Below, in pieces: positions 26,503 through 35,318 of a DNA stretch of 64,000 bases. The stretch's first letter is position 1; the number at the start of each line of letters is the position of its first letter. The stretch comes from Streptomyces sp. NBC_01233. Its GTDB lineage: Bacteria; Actinomycetota; Actinomycetes; Streptomycetales; Streptomycetaceae. The notes under the pieces are model-generated. The model did not search any database. It saw nothing but the letters and a program-made list of their open reading frames with translations, and was not told the origin of the DNA. The position numbers were made by a program, and so were the translations under genes. The stretch is taken from NCBI RefSeq assembly GCF_035989305.1, contig NZ_CP108514.1:248001-312000 (forward strand), in the 5' to 3' direction.

Positions 26503-28425
26503 TCAGTGCGACGCCGTGTCGCCGAGGGCCAGGGGGCCGCCCGTGGCCGTGGCGGACGGGGCCGGCGTGGCCTGCGGGGCCTGTGCTGCGCGTGCGGTCT
26601 GCGGGGCCTGCCGGGTCTCCGGGGCCTGCGGGGCCTGCCGGGTCTCCGGGGCCTGCTCGGCCGGCTGGGTGCCCGGGGCCTGCGGGGCTTGCGGGGTGGG
26701 CGAGGCCTCCGGCGTGCAGGTCACCTCGTCGCGCGGCGTGTAGTGGGTCTTGAACTCCTCGTGCTTGACCTCCTTCCCGCCCTGAACGAAGACGCGGCCG
26801 ACGGCCACGTCGAAGCCCTCGAGCGGGGTCTGGACCTCGCACGTCGGCCCGCTGCCCGTGCGCTTGGCGGGCGGGGTGATGTTCGTGCGCGGACCCTTGG
26901 TCGCACGTATCTCGTCGTACTTCTTCGTGCCGAGGAGGCTGATGGTCAGCGAGGTGTCGGTGGACCTGGCCTGGATGTAGAGGGGGTGGCCCGAGTCGTT
27001 GATCCAGCGCAGGTCGAGGGTGCCCCAGGCGACGGTGGCCTCCCGCCCCTCGGGGTAGCGCTCGATGTAGAAGGAGTGGGCGCCGTGCTCCACGGGCTTG
27101 ACGCCGGCGAAGAACGCCGCGTTGTACATGGTGGTGGCGACCGCCGAGACGCCTCCGCCGGGCGATTTCACGTACTGGCCGTCATTGATCATGATGCCGT
27201 CGACGAAGCCGTTCTCCGGGGTGCGCTCGCCGACCGTGCGGTTGAAGCTCCACTCCTCCCCCGGCATGACGACGGAGCCGTTGATGAGCTCGACGGCACG
27301 GCCGATGTTGGTGGTGCGGTACGGGGCGGCCGGGAACTCGACGGTGAAGGAGGAGACCTTCTCCTCGATGCCGAGCCGCCGTGCCTCTTCGCTGGTGAGG
27401 TCCGGCTGGACGGCCACGGTGGCGACCTCGCCGCTCCGGGCCGCGCCCGAGCGGGTCAGCAGGGGCAGCACGGCCTTGCCGAGCGCCGCCTCGGTGACCT
27501 GCCGGCCCTCGCGGCCCGGCTCCCCGATGACCACGCTCCCGTCCGCGTCGAGACGGGGCACGGCGTCGCGCGGGTCCTCGGTGACCGCCCCGATCGGGCG
27601 GGCCACGGCAGGGTCGGCGAGCAGGCCCTTGGAGTCGAGGGCCGGTACGAGCCGGCCCTGGGCGTCGGGGCGCATCTTGAGGTGCTCGCCGAGGACGCCG
27701 GGGCCTATGGACAGGCGCTGCCCGGCGACGGTGAGGTTGACGGGCCCGGACATCGCGGGCTGCGCGAACTGCCGCATGGCCCGTCCGGTCTCCTCGGCCC
27801 CGATGTGGGGCTGGGTGCGCTCGACGGGCATCACGACGGGGGCTGCGGCGGGCCGCAGGTAGGCCTCGCGGAGGGTGGCGAGGGCCCGGTCCTGGATGAG
27901 GGTGACGCCCTGCTGAGGGGCGACGGCCTTCGCCGCGCCCTTCTCGAAGGTGATCGACCCGTCGCGGGCCTGCTGACCGGTGGCCGCGCCGATGCGGTCG
28001 ACCGCGGCCCGGGCGGTCTGCTCGTTCATCCGGATCACCGGCTCGACCTCACGGTCAGCGGAGGCGAAGAGCCGGCCGATGACGGTGGCCGGTCCGTAGC
28101 CCGTCCGGACGGTGTGGTCCACGGTCGCGGTGGTGTCGAGCGAGAGCCCGAGCGTGGCGGGGGCGGCCTTCTCCACGTGGTCGCCGATCTTCATCGCGAC
28201 CGGGGCCGCGGCGGCGGGCCCGAGCTCCCGGGTCAGCGTCTGCCGCGCCTGCCCCCGGCTCATTCCGCCGATGTCCACTCCCAGGACGCGCGTGCCCTGG
28301 TCGATGTCGCTGCCGGCCACGAGCCCGGTGACGTAGAGGCCGCCCCCGAGTCCCAGTACGACGGCGCCGCCCGCCAGCGGCAGGGCGATCCGTCGGTTGC
28401 CGGTCCAGTTGCCCACGCGTCCCAT
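26503..28425 (-). CDS. VanW-family cell-wall protein
   Basis: The start at 28425 (MGRVGNWTGN) has GGGAGA 4 bases upstream. The 640-residue protein has one N-terminal membrane anchor (about 14-38), two YoaR-like peptidoglycan-binding domains (VLGVDIGGMSRGQARQTL) and a VanW domain (RTTNIGRAVELINGSVVMPGEEWSFN...SPGGGVSAVATTMYNAAFFAG). The tail is a Gln/Pro/Ala repeat. Members sit outside the membrane and are linked to wall assembly or glycopeptide response; exact role unknown. It lies upstream of the SpoIIE gene on the same strand, 48 bases apart. Confidence 0.85.
   Translation of the reverse strand: MGRVGNWTGNRRIALPLAGGAVVLGLGGGLYVTGLVAGSDIDQGTRVLGVDIGGMSRGQARQTLTRELGPAAAAPVAMKIGDHVEKAAPATLGLSLDTTATVDHTVRTGYGPATVIGRLFASADREVEPVIRMNEQTARAAVDRIGAATGQQARDGSITFEKGAAKAVAPQQGVTLIQDRALATLREAYLRPAAAPVVMPVERTQPHIGAEETGRAMRQFAQPAMSGPVNLTVAGQRLSIGPGVLGEHLKMRPDAQGRLVPALDSKGLLADPAVARPIGAVTEDPRDAVPRLDADGSVVIGEPGREGRQVTEAALGKAVLPLLTRSGAARSGEVATVAVQPDLTSEEARRLGIEEKVSSFTVEFPAAPYRTTNIGRAVELINGSVVMPGEEWSFNRTVGERTPENGFVDGIMINDGQYVKSPGGGVSAVATTMYNAAFFAGVKPVEHGAHSFYIERYPEGREATVAWGTLDLRWINDSGHPLYIQARSTDTSLTISLLGTKKYDEIRATKGPRTNITPPAKRTGSGPTCEVQTPLEGFDVAVGRVFVQGGKEVKHEEFKTHYTPRDEVTCTPEASPTPQAPQAPGTQPAEQAPETRQAPQAPETRQAPQTARAAQAPQATPAPSATATGGPLALGDTASH
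26602..26655. repeat. 27-bp perfect tandem repeat
   Basis: Two identical adjacent 27-base units in the tail of the VanW gene, encoding the APETRQAPQ repeats. Related shorter pieces continue on both sides. Confidence 0.9.
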
Positions 28426-28561
28426 GTCTCTCCCACGGCGCCGACCGGTCAAGCAGGTGGCGCGGGCCCCACAAACGACCCATAGACGACAGTTCCGAGA
28501 AGCAATGATCCATGCCGAATGGGTGATTCTGGGGTGAATGTAATAGTTCTCACGATGCGGG

Positions 28562-29158
28562 TCAGGCCCTGCTCAGCGTGGCCGCGCGATCGGGTACGGC
28601 GGCCTGCAGGTCCTTGGGCGGACGCTCGTACCCCGTCGACGCGGGCCGGGGCGGCAGGACGAGCGAGGGCAGGGCCACGGACTCGCAGGGGACCCAGGAC
28701 AGCAGGTGGGCGATCATGTTGAGCCTCGCGCTGCGCCTGTCGTCGCTCTCGACCACGCACCACGGGGCGTCCGCCGTGTCGGTGTGGACGAGCAACTCGT
28801 CCTTGGCCCGGGAGTACGCCTCCCAGCGCGTGAGGGACTCCAGGCCCATCGGGGAGAGCTTCCAGCGCCGCAGCGGGTCCTGCGTACGGCGGCGGAAGCA
28901 CGATCTCGCCGGCCGGTCGGCAGGTGCTCCACGCTGCGCCGGAAGTACCACTGGCCGCGTTCCCGATCCGTCGGCTCCGGAAGGGCCGCAATGCGCGTCG
29001 CACGGGGATTGAGGTGCTCGGCGACCCGCTTGATCGCGCCCCCTTGCCCGTCGCGCGGCGCGTGGATCAAGGTCGCCCCCACGTGCGCCGGTGTCGCCGT
29101 CCGTGAGCGACGGGATACGCAAGCGGCACGAGCTGGTGCTCGACCACTCCCGGGCCGG
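28562..29158 (-). pseudogene. polyphosphate kinase 2 remnant
   Basis: Pieces of PPK2 are spread over three frames. Around 29060-28915 one finds GGAIKRVAEHLNPRATRIAALPEPTDRERGQWYFRR-like coding with a damaged Walker A (one G short in the run after ATGK). A shift then gives AGEIVLP, after which the FDRSWYN part is missing, and the sequence resumes in a third frame with RRTQDPLRRWKLSPMGLE...HTDTADAPWCVVESDD down to the stop at 28562. The N-terminus is also gone. Intact PPK2 is about 270-300 residues. Confidence 0.75.
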
Positions 29159-30091
29159 TCAGGCGATGACGGAGAGGACGATCTTGCCGGTCGTGCGCCG
29201 GCTGTCGGCGAGTTCGTGGGCCTTGGCCGCGTCCGCGAGCGGGAGGACGGTATCGAGTTCGGGGCGCAGCATCCCGGCTTCGGCCAGTGCGGCGATCTCG
29301 CGCATGCCCGCTTGGTCGGCTTCGACGGCCATGAAGGCGGCGCGCAGTCCGAGCGGCCTTGCGATGTCCGCCAGTCGAGCCTCGGCCGGTGAGGCGAGCG
29401 CGACCAGGATGCCACCGGGGCGCAGGGCGCGCAGGGAACGTGGCCCGTAGGCGCCGCCGATCGCGTCGACGACCACGTCCACCGGCTCCACGGCCGTCTC
29501 GAACTCGGCTTCGGTGTAGTCGACGAGCTCGTCGGCGCCGAGCGAGCGCAGGAAGTCGTGCTTGGCGGAGCGGGCGGTGCCGATGACGTGGGCGCCGCGC
29601 GCCTTGGCGATCTGCACGGCGAGATGGCCGACCCCGCCCGCCGCCGCATGGATCAGTACGCGCTGTCCCGGGCGGACGCCGGCGGTGTCCACCAGGGCCT
29701 GCCAGGCGGTCAGTCCGGCCAACGGCAGCGCGGCGGCCTGCTCGTGGGTCAGTGCGGCGGGCTTGCGGACCAGGTGCCGGGCCGGGGAGGTGACGTACTC
29801 GGCGTAGGTACCGGCGGGCAGCGGGTGACGTGGCATGCCGAACACCTCGTCGCCCGGCGCGAGGGTGGTCACCCCCAAGCCGACCGCCTCCACCACGCCC
29901 GAGACGTCCCAGCCGAGCCGGATCACGGCGCCGGCCAGACCTCCGGAGGCGCGGTGCCAGGAGTCGGTCGGGTTGACGCCCGCCGCATGCACCCGTACCA
30001 GCACCTCGGCCGGCCCGGGCACCGGGCGCTCCGCCTCGACCACCCGGAGCACCTCGGGCCCGCCGAACTCGTCCTGACCGATCGCACGCAT
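29159..30091 (-). CDS. zinc-independent MDR-type quinone oxidoreductase
   Basis: The start at 30091 (MRAIGQDEFGGPEVL) has GGAG 4 bases upstream. The 310 residues show a GroES-like domain without the zinc cysteines, the HAAGVNPTDSW segment, and the NADPH-binding VLIHAAAGGVGHLAVQIAKARGAHVIGTARS. Typical of QorA-like reductases that take electrons from NADPH to quinones or enones. Divergent from the GlxA-type regulator, with a shared inverted-repeat region, so the regulator may control it. Confidence 0.85.
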   Translation of the reverse strand: MRAIGQDEFGGPEVLRVVEAERPVPGPAEVLVRVHAAGVNPTDSWHRASGGLAGAVIRLGWDVSGVVEAVGLGVTTLAPGDEVFGMPRHPLPAGTYAEYVTSPARHLVRKPAALTHEQAAALPLAGLTAWQALVDTAGVRPGQRVLIHAAAGGVGHLAVQIAKARGAHVIGTARSAKHDFLRSLGADELVDYTEAEFETAVEPVDVVVDAIGGAYGPRSLRALRPGGILVALASPAEARLADIARPLGLRAAFMAVEADQAGMREIAALAEAGMLRPELDTVLPLADAAKAHELADSRRTTGKIVLSVIA

Positions 30092-30167
30092 CGTGCTCCC
30101 CCCGTCTTCGCCGGGCCCCTGCGGCCCTCTTGGTTCAAGGTTCTGCGATGCCCCGGACCCCAACGAG

Positions 30168-30202
30168 TGGCAAGATTGCCATGATGTGTATGGATCTTGC
30201 CA
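30168..30202. promoter_or_regulatory. nested inverted repeats between oxidoreductase and GlxA-type regulator
   Basis: TGGCAA-GA-TTGCCA (30168-30181) is a perfect 6-base dyad. A longer pair, TGGCAAGAT (30168-30176) and ATCTTGCCA (30194-30202), encloses it with a 17-base spacer. The element is next to the regulator's start and fits an operator for a dimeric AraC/GlxA-type protein. Confidence 0.65.
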
Positions 30203-31158
30203 TGCATCGTGTCGTCGTCCTGGCCCTCGAAGGCGTCTATCCCTTCGAACTCAGCATCCCCGTACGCATCTTCGGTACTGCGGCCGGATTCGACGGCGAA
30301 CCGCTCTACGAGGTCGTCACCTGCGGCCTGGACGGCGGCCCGGTCACCACCAGCGCCGACTTCGCCATCACCGTGGCCCACGGGAGCGAGGTGCTGCGGA
30401 CCGCGGACACCCTGGTCATCCCCCCGTTCACGTGCGGCACGGAGGACGACCGGGACTGGCTGCCCGACGAACTGGCCGAGGCCCTCGGCCACTTGCCGGC
30501 CGACGCCCGCATCGTCTCCATCTGCACCGCCTCCTACGTGCTGGCCTCGGCCGGCCTCCTCGACGGGCACGCGGCCACCACGCACTGGAACGAGGCCGGA
30601 AACTTCCAACAGGCCTTCCCGCAGGTGCAGGTGGACGCGAACGTCCTCTTCGTGGACAACGGCCGGATCCTCACCGCGGCGGGAGTCGCCGCCGGGGTCG
30701 ACCTGTGCCTGCACCTGGTGCGCCGCGATCACGGCAGCGAGATCGCCAACAGGGTGGCCCGGCTCTGCGTCGTACCGCCCTGGCGGGAGGGCGGCCAGGC
30801 CCAGTACATCGACCGCCCGCTGCCGGAGCCGGCGGCCGCCACGACGGCCGCCACCCGGGAGTGGGCCCTGCGGCAGCTGCACCGTCCGCTCACCCTGGCC
30901 GAGCTCGCGGGCCACGCCGGGATGAGCGTACGGACGTTCTGCCGGCGATTCGGCGAGGAGGTGGGCATGCCACCCGGCCAGTGGCTCGCCCGGCAACGGG
31001 TCGAGCACGCGCGCCGGCTGCTGGAGACCACCGACCTGTCGGTCGATCACGTCGCCTCCCACGCCGGCTTCGGAACGGCGGCGTCCCTGCGCCAGCACCT
31101 GGCCCAGACGATCGGGGTCTCCCCCACGGCCTACCGGCAGGCCTTCCGCGTCGACTGA
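30202..31158 (+). CDS. GlxA-family transcriptional regulator (DJ-1/PfpI plus AraC domains)
   Basis: Residues 1-170 are a class I amidotransferase-like DJ-1/PfpI domain (HRVVVLALEGVYPFELSIPVRIFG; SICTASYVLASAGLLDGHAATTHW), and about 200-310 hold two AraC helix-turn-helix units (LAELAGHAGMSVRTFCRRFGEEVG; VDHVASHAGFGTAASLRQHLAQTIGVSPTAYRQ). The domain usually senses a metabolite; the Cys of SICTAS sits at the usual nucleophile-elbow place. ATGs at 30181 and 30190 are alternative starts; I took 30202 since the inverted repeat then lies just upstream. Confidence 0.85.
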   Translation: MHRVVVLALEGVYPFELSIPVRIFGTAAGFDGEPLYEVVTCGLDGGPVTTSADFAITVAHGSEVLRTADTLVIPPFTCGTEDDRDWLPDELAEALGHLPADARIVSICTASYVLASAGLLDGHAATTHWNEAGNFQQAFPQVQVDANVLFVDNGRILTAAGVAAGVDLCLHLVRRDHGSEIANRVARLCVVPPWREGGQAQYIDRPLPEPAAATTAATREWALRQLHRPLTLAELAGHAGMSVRTFCRRFGEEVGMPPGQWLARQRVEHARRLLETTDLSVDHVASHAGFGTAASLRQHLAQTIGVSPTAYRQAFRVD

Positions 31159-31216
31159 GGGAAGGGGCGCCAAGTCGGCGCCCGGCCAGGCGCGTTGCCG
31201 TTACCGGATCATCGGG

Positions 31217-31241
31217 TTAGATTCCTAGAAACTGATTCTAA
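31217..31241. promoter_or_regulatory. AT-rich inverted repeat upstream of the kinase gene
   Basis: TTAGA (31217-31221) and TCTAA (31237-31241) frame a 15-base centre that holds its own palindrome TTCCTAGAA-like core. The site ends 17 bases before the GTG and is far more AT-rich than its surroundings, as expected for an operator or promoter. Confidence 0.5.
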
Positions 31242-31258
31242 TTTCGGGCGGGGCAGAC

Positions 31259-33175
31259 GTGTTAGAGCTGACGGGGAGCGGGGCCGAGCCGCTGGAGGCG
31301 GGGGATCCGCGCCAGATCGGGGCGATTCCGCTGGCGGGCCGGCTCGGGGCCGGAGGCATGGGGCGGGTGTTCCTCGGGGTCCAGGACGGCCGGTACGTCG
31401 CCGTCAAGCAGCTGCTGTCCTCCGTCGTCGGCGAGGACCAGGACTTCCTGCGGCGTTTCGGGCACGAGCTGGACAACCTCGCCCGCCTGCCCGCGGAAGC
31501 CACCGCGCCGCTGCTCGACAGCGACCGCACCGCGAGCCCGCCGTGGTTCGCCACCGCGTACATCCCCGGGCTCACCCTGCGGGAGGCCATCGGGCTGCAC
31601 GGCGGCCCGCTGCCCGCGGACGCGCTGTGGCTGCTGCTGCGGGAGGCGGCGGCGGGCCTGGCGTCGGTGCACGCGCTGGACATGGTCCACAGGGACCTCA
31701 AGCCGTCCAACGTCATGCTGACGCTCGACGGTCTCACCCTCATCGACTTCGGCGTCGCCCGGGCCGCGGAACAGAGCCAGCTGACGAGGACCGGCATGGT
31801 GGTGGGCACGCCAGCCTACATGGCTCCCGAACAGGCCTCGGGCAGACGGCGGTTGAGCGGCGCCACCGACGTCTTCGCGCTGGGCTCGGTCCTCGCGTAC
31901 GCGGCCTGCGGCCAGCCGCCCTTCGGCGACGAGTCGGGGCACGGCGTGCTGTACCGGATCGTCCACGAGGAGCCCGACCTGGAGCCGTTGCGGGAGGTGG
32001 AGCCGGAGCTCGCCGACCTCGTCGCTTCCTGCCTCGACAAGGATCCCGACTCCCGCCCCACCGCGGCCGAACTCCTCGAACGCGCCTCGCAGCACGGCCC
32101 GTTCACGGAACCGCTGTGGCCGGCGGCCATCTCCGAGCGGCTGGCCGAGCGGGCCGCCTTCGCCGCGAACGTGCAGGAGGTCGACGTACCGACGCTCCCG
32201 CTCACGGGTGAGAAGCCGGAACCGGACGCGGGAACGGAACCGGCACCGGCACCGGCACCGGCACCGGAGAGGGGATCCGGGAAGGAACCGGGGGATCCCG
32301 GGCCGGCGCCCGCACCCGCCGCGTCCCGTCCGGAGCGGCCCGAGCGGTCGGAGCGGCCGGAGCGGCGCCGCCGTACCCGCGTCCTGCTGGCCGTCTTCCC
32401 CGTCGTGGTGGTCGCGGGCGGCACGACGCTCGCCATCCAGTACCTGCCGCACACGGGCTCTCCGCAGGCCGAGGCGGGGAGCACCCCGCACAACTCGGTC
32501 ACGGCGCCGGCCGACCCGACGCCGCCGACGACCACGGGCGGCAGCCCGGCGGCAACGACGTCACCCGTGCAGTCGCCGGCCCCGGACCAGGCGCAGGGCG
32601 GGGCGGGCGGCGTCCCCCCGGACGGGGCCGCCGCGGGCACCGGTCCGGGCCCCGGTCCGGGCCCGGGCGGCGGCGCCCAGACCGGCCCGGGCGGCTCGGG
32701 AGGCTCGGCCGGATCCGGAAACCCCGCGAACGCGGGCGGCGCCGGCAGTACGCGCCCGTCCGGCGGCGGGACGTCCACCGCCCCCACCGCCCCGGCACCT
32801 CCGGCGCCCCCCGCATCCGGCACCTACCGTTACCGCAACGGCAACAACAGCAAGTGCATCACCCAGGTCTTCGGGGCGTCGGACTTCGGCGAGTGCTCGG
32901 ACGGGTCCGCCCGCTGGACCGTGCAGGGCAGGTCGGACGGGAGCTTCAAGCTCGTCAACCAGCAGAGCGGCCAGTGCCTGTACTCCAACGGGCTCGGCCA
33001 GGCCGTCTTCGTGGGCGACTGCGCCCAGGACATCGGCCGGATCTGGCGTACGGGCTCGAACGGCAGCCTCCGGAGCGACCTCGGCGGAGGCTGCCTCGAC
33101 CTGGGCATGGCCAGCGGCCTGGTGACGAAGTCGTGCGGCGGGGAGGCCTCGCAGCGCTGGACGAGGCAGAGCTAG
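31259..33175 (+). CDS. transmembrane Ser/Thr kinase with C-terminal ricin-type lectin domain
   Basis: The GTG at 31259 is the only usable start: a stop lies in frame 31 bases upstream. Codon 2 is TTA, the rare leucine codon read by bldA tRNA. Residues 20-280 form a Hanks kinase (GRLGAGGMGRVF, VAVK with Lys50, HRDLKPSN, DFGVA, GTPAYMAPEQ). A Pro/Glu-rich linker leads to a membrane segment (about 375-400), a long Pro/Gly/Thr-rich outer stalk, and about 120 residues with ARW, RIW and QRW motifs and paired cysteines like a ricin B beta-trefoil. It probably senses a sugar or wall component outside and phosphorylates proteins inside. Confidence 0.9.
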   Translation: MLELTGSGAEPLEAGDPRQIGAIPLAGRLGAGGMGRVFLGVQDGRYVAVKQLLSSVVGEDQDFLRRFGHELDNLARLPAEATAPLLDSDRTASPPWFATAYIPGLTLREAIGLHGGPLPADALWLLLREAAAGLASVHALDMVHRDLKPSNVMLTLDGLTLIDFGVARAAEQSQLTRTGMVVGTPAYMAPEQASGRRRLSGATDVFALGSVLAYAACGQPPFGDESGHGVLYRIVHEEPDLEPLREVEPELADLVASCLDKDPDSRPTAAELLERASQHGPFTEPLWPAAISERLAERAAFAANVQEVDVPTLPLTGEKPEPDAGTEPAPAPAPAPERGSGKEPGDPGPAPAPAASRPERPERSERPERRRRTRVLLAVFPVVVVAGGTTLAIQYLPHTGSPQAEAGSTPHNSVTAPADPTPPTTTGGSPAATTSPVQSPAPDQAQGGAGGVPPDGAAAGTGPGPGPGPGGGAQTGPGGSGGSAGSGNPANAGGAGSTRPSGGGTSTAPTAPAPPAPPASGTYRYRNGNNSKCITQVFGASDFGECSDGSARWTVQGRSDGSFKLVNQQSGQCLYSNGLGQAVFVGDCAQDIGRIWRTGSNGSLRSDLGGGCLDLGMASGLVTKSCGGEASQRWTRQS

Positions 33176-33191
33176 AGCCTCGGTACGTGCC

Positions 33192-33746
33192 TCACGAACC
33201 GCTTCGTTCTCCGAGTGCGAACGAAGCCCGTTCTCGCCACTCCGTGCCGTCGTGGACCATGAGTTCCACCGACGAGACGTGGGAGGTGAACGGGAGCCCG
33301 TCGGCGAGATCGGCCGCGATGCCCTCCAGCGTGGCGGCGCCTTCCTGACCTTGGGCAAGGGTCAGGTGCGGCACGACCTCGGCGAACCGGCCGCCGTACG
33401 GCGGAGCCTCGGGCCAGCGGTCCGCGATCGCCTGCGTGAGCTGCCGCAATCGCGTGTCCGGCTCGGGGACGAGGTACAGCACGTCCGGGAACCGCCCACA
33501 CTTCTCGAAACGCAGGTCGAACGCCTGGTGGCGGCCCATCAGGTCCGCGAGGGCCGAGTGGACGACCGCGTCCACCCGGCTCTCGTCAAGGAACGGGAAG
33601 AGCACGGTGACATGTGCGGGAACCCCGTCGTGGGCCGAGGGATCGATCCGTTCCCGCCACGCCCGGACGACCGGCTCCGCCTCCGGGATCCGGACGACGA
33701 GTCCCGTCTGGCCCGCCTCGAACACGCTGGTGCTGTCATCTGCCAT
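33192..33746 (-). CDS. 2'-5' RNA ligase/cyclic phosphodiesterase-family protein
   Basis: The start at 33746 (MADDSTSVFEAG) is the most likely of several; the frame runs 17 codons further. The two H-x-T motifs of the 2H phosphoesterase superfamily are present: HVTVLFPF and HLTLAQG. At 184 residues it fits the ThpR/LigT-like group that acts on 2'-5' or cyclic phosphodiester bonds in RNA. Convergent with the kinase gene. Confidence 0.75.
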   Translation of the reverse strand: MADDSTSVFEAGQTGLVVRIPEAEPVVRAWRERIDPSAHDGVPAHVTVLFPFLDESRVDAVVHSALADLMGRHQAFDLRFEKCGRFPDVLYLVPEPDTRLRQLTQAIADRWPEAPPYGGRFAEVVPHLTLAQGQEGAATLEGIAADLADGLPFTSHVSSVELMVHDGTEWRERASFALGERSGS

Positions 33747-33811
33747 GGCACCGCATGGTGTCACCTCCGCCCCGTACGGCAGGGGACTTTTCTTCACTGG
33801 GCGATCAGGCG

Positions 33812-35227
33812 CTAGGCAGAGGCGCGGCCCCGGCCGCGGCCCTTGTCGGGCCTGCCGTTCGTCGGGGGGTATCCGGGCTTCGCCGGTATCGACGGCAGGG
33901 CCGGCGGTGAGGGCAGGGGCGGGAGCGCGGGCGCGTACAGCCAGGCCGAGAACAGGTCGTCCAGCGGTTCGGCGGCGTAGCGGGCCGCATGGGTCGTGAA
34001 GCCGGCGGTGGTCACCACCCCGTTGCGGTGCACGGTGGCCCAGTCGCGCAGCATGCGGAAGAACGCGCCGTCACCGAGGGCGCAGCGGATCGCGTGCACG
34101 GCGAGGCCCCCACGCTGGTACAGGCGGTCGTCGAACATCAGCTTGCGGCCCGGGTCCGCCAGCCGCAGGTCCTGCGGCTGCGTGGCCAGCAGCCGGTGTG
34201 CGGTGGCCGCCAGCTCGTGCGCGGTGCGCCCGCCGGAGCGCTCCGACCAGAGCCATTCGGCGTACTTGGCGAAACCCTCGTTCAGCCAGATGTGCCGCCA
34301 GTCGGCGATGGTCACGCTGTTGCCGAACCACTGGTGCGCGAGCTCGTGGGCGATGAGGCGTTCCGAACCGCGCCCGCCGTCCACGTGGTTGGTGCCGAAC
34401 AGGGAGAGGCCCTGGGCCTCGACCGGTACGTCCAGTTCCTCGTCGGCGACGACCACCGTGTACTCGCCGAAGGGAAAGGGGCCGAACAGTTCCTCGAACA
34501 GCTGCATCATCGCGGGCTGCCGGGCGAAGTCGCGGGAGAACTGCGGCAACAGGTGCGCGGGCACGTGGGCGCTCTGCGGAACGCCGCCGAGCCCGGGGTC
34601 GCCGAGCAGCACCGTCTGGTGCATGCCGATGGACAAGCCGACGAGGTAGCTGGAGGTGGGCGCGGACTGCTCGTACACCCAGGTGGTGGTGCTGGCTCTG
34701 GTCGTCCGGGTGAGCAGCCGGCCGCCGGCCACGACCGTGTAGGCGGAGGGCGTGTTGACGGAGATGTGGTACGAGGCCTTGTCGGCGGGCCGGTCGTTGC
34801 ACGGGTACCAGGAGGGGGCGCCGACCGGCTGGCTGGCCACCAGCGCGCCGTCGGTCAGTTCCTCCCAGCCCAGGCCGCCCCAGGGGCTGCGCACCGGCTT
34901 GGGGTTGCCCGCCCAGTGCACCTCCACGGTGAAGGCGGCGCCGGCGGGCAGCGGCTTGGCCGGCCGGATGCGGAGCTTGCCGCCGCGGTGGGTGTAGTGC
35001 GGCGCCCGGCCGTTGACCAGGACGCGCCCTATTTTGAACTCGGCCAGGTTGAGGTGGAACTCCGCGAGCGGTGCCCGCCCGGCAATGGCGCTGAGCCGGG
35101 CCGTCCCGGCCAGCCGGTTGGGGCCGGGACGGTATTCCAGAGCGAGTTCGTACCGGTGCACTCGGTAACGGGAGTCGCCGTTGGCCGGAAAGTACGGGTC
35201 CGATACCTCTGTCTTCTGGCCGCTCAC
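33812..35227 (-). CDS. M1-family zinc aminopeptidase
   Basis: The start is GTG 35227 (VSGQKTEVSDPYFPANGD), with GGAAG upstream. The 471-residue protein is a compact M1 peptidase: the N-terminal beta domain, the zinc site HELAHQWFGN with a Glu 18 residues on (NEGFAKYAE), and a short helical C-terminus. The usual GAMEN exopeptidase motif appears as EAQGLSLFG, so substrate choice may differ. It follows the Pls-type synthetase by 91 bases on the same strand. In epsilon-polylysine producers a metallopeptidase that cuts the polymer accompanies the synthetase; a similar role here is inferred from position. Confidence 0.85.
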   Translation of the reverse strand: MSGQKTEVSDPYFPANGDSRYRVHRYELALEYRPGPNRLAGTARLSAIAGRAPLAEFHLNLAEFKIGRVLVNGRAPHYTHRGGKLRIRPAKPLPAGAAFTVEVHWAGNPKPVRSPWGGLGWEELTDGALVASQPVGAPSWYPCNDRPADKASYHISVNTPSAYTVVAGGRLLTRTTRASTTTWVYEQSAPTSSYLVGLSIGMHQTVLLGDPGLGGVPQSAHVPAHLLPQFSRDFARQPAMMQLFEELFGPFPFGEYTVVVADEELDVPVEAQGLSLFGTNHVDGGRGSERLIAHELAHQWFGNSVTIADWRHIWLNEGFAKYAEWLWSERSGGRTAHELAATAHRLLATQPQDLRLADPGRKLMFDDRLYQRGGLAVHAIRCALGDGAFFRMLRDWATVHRNGVVTTAGFTTHAARYAAEPLDDLFSAWLYAPALPPLPSPPALPSIPAKPGYPPTNGRPDKGRGRGRASA

Positions 35228-35318
35228 TGCCGCTTCCGCTCCCTGCGCTGTGCTCGTACGACGTGCTGGTGCCCTGCTGCCGCCACTGCCGCTCCCGACC
35301 ACCGCAGGGGCAGTCCTT

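Noticed and set aside
26602..26655. CRISPR-like repeat
   Set aside because: The 27-base units are directly adjacent without spacers and lie in the coding tail of the VanW gene.
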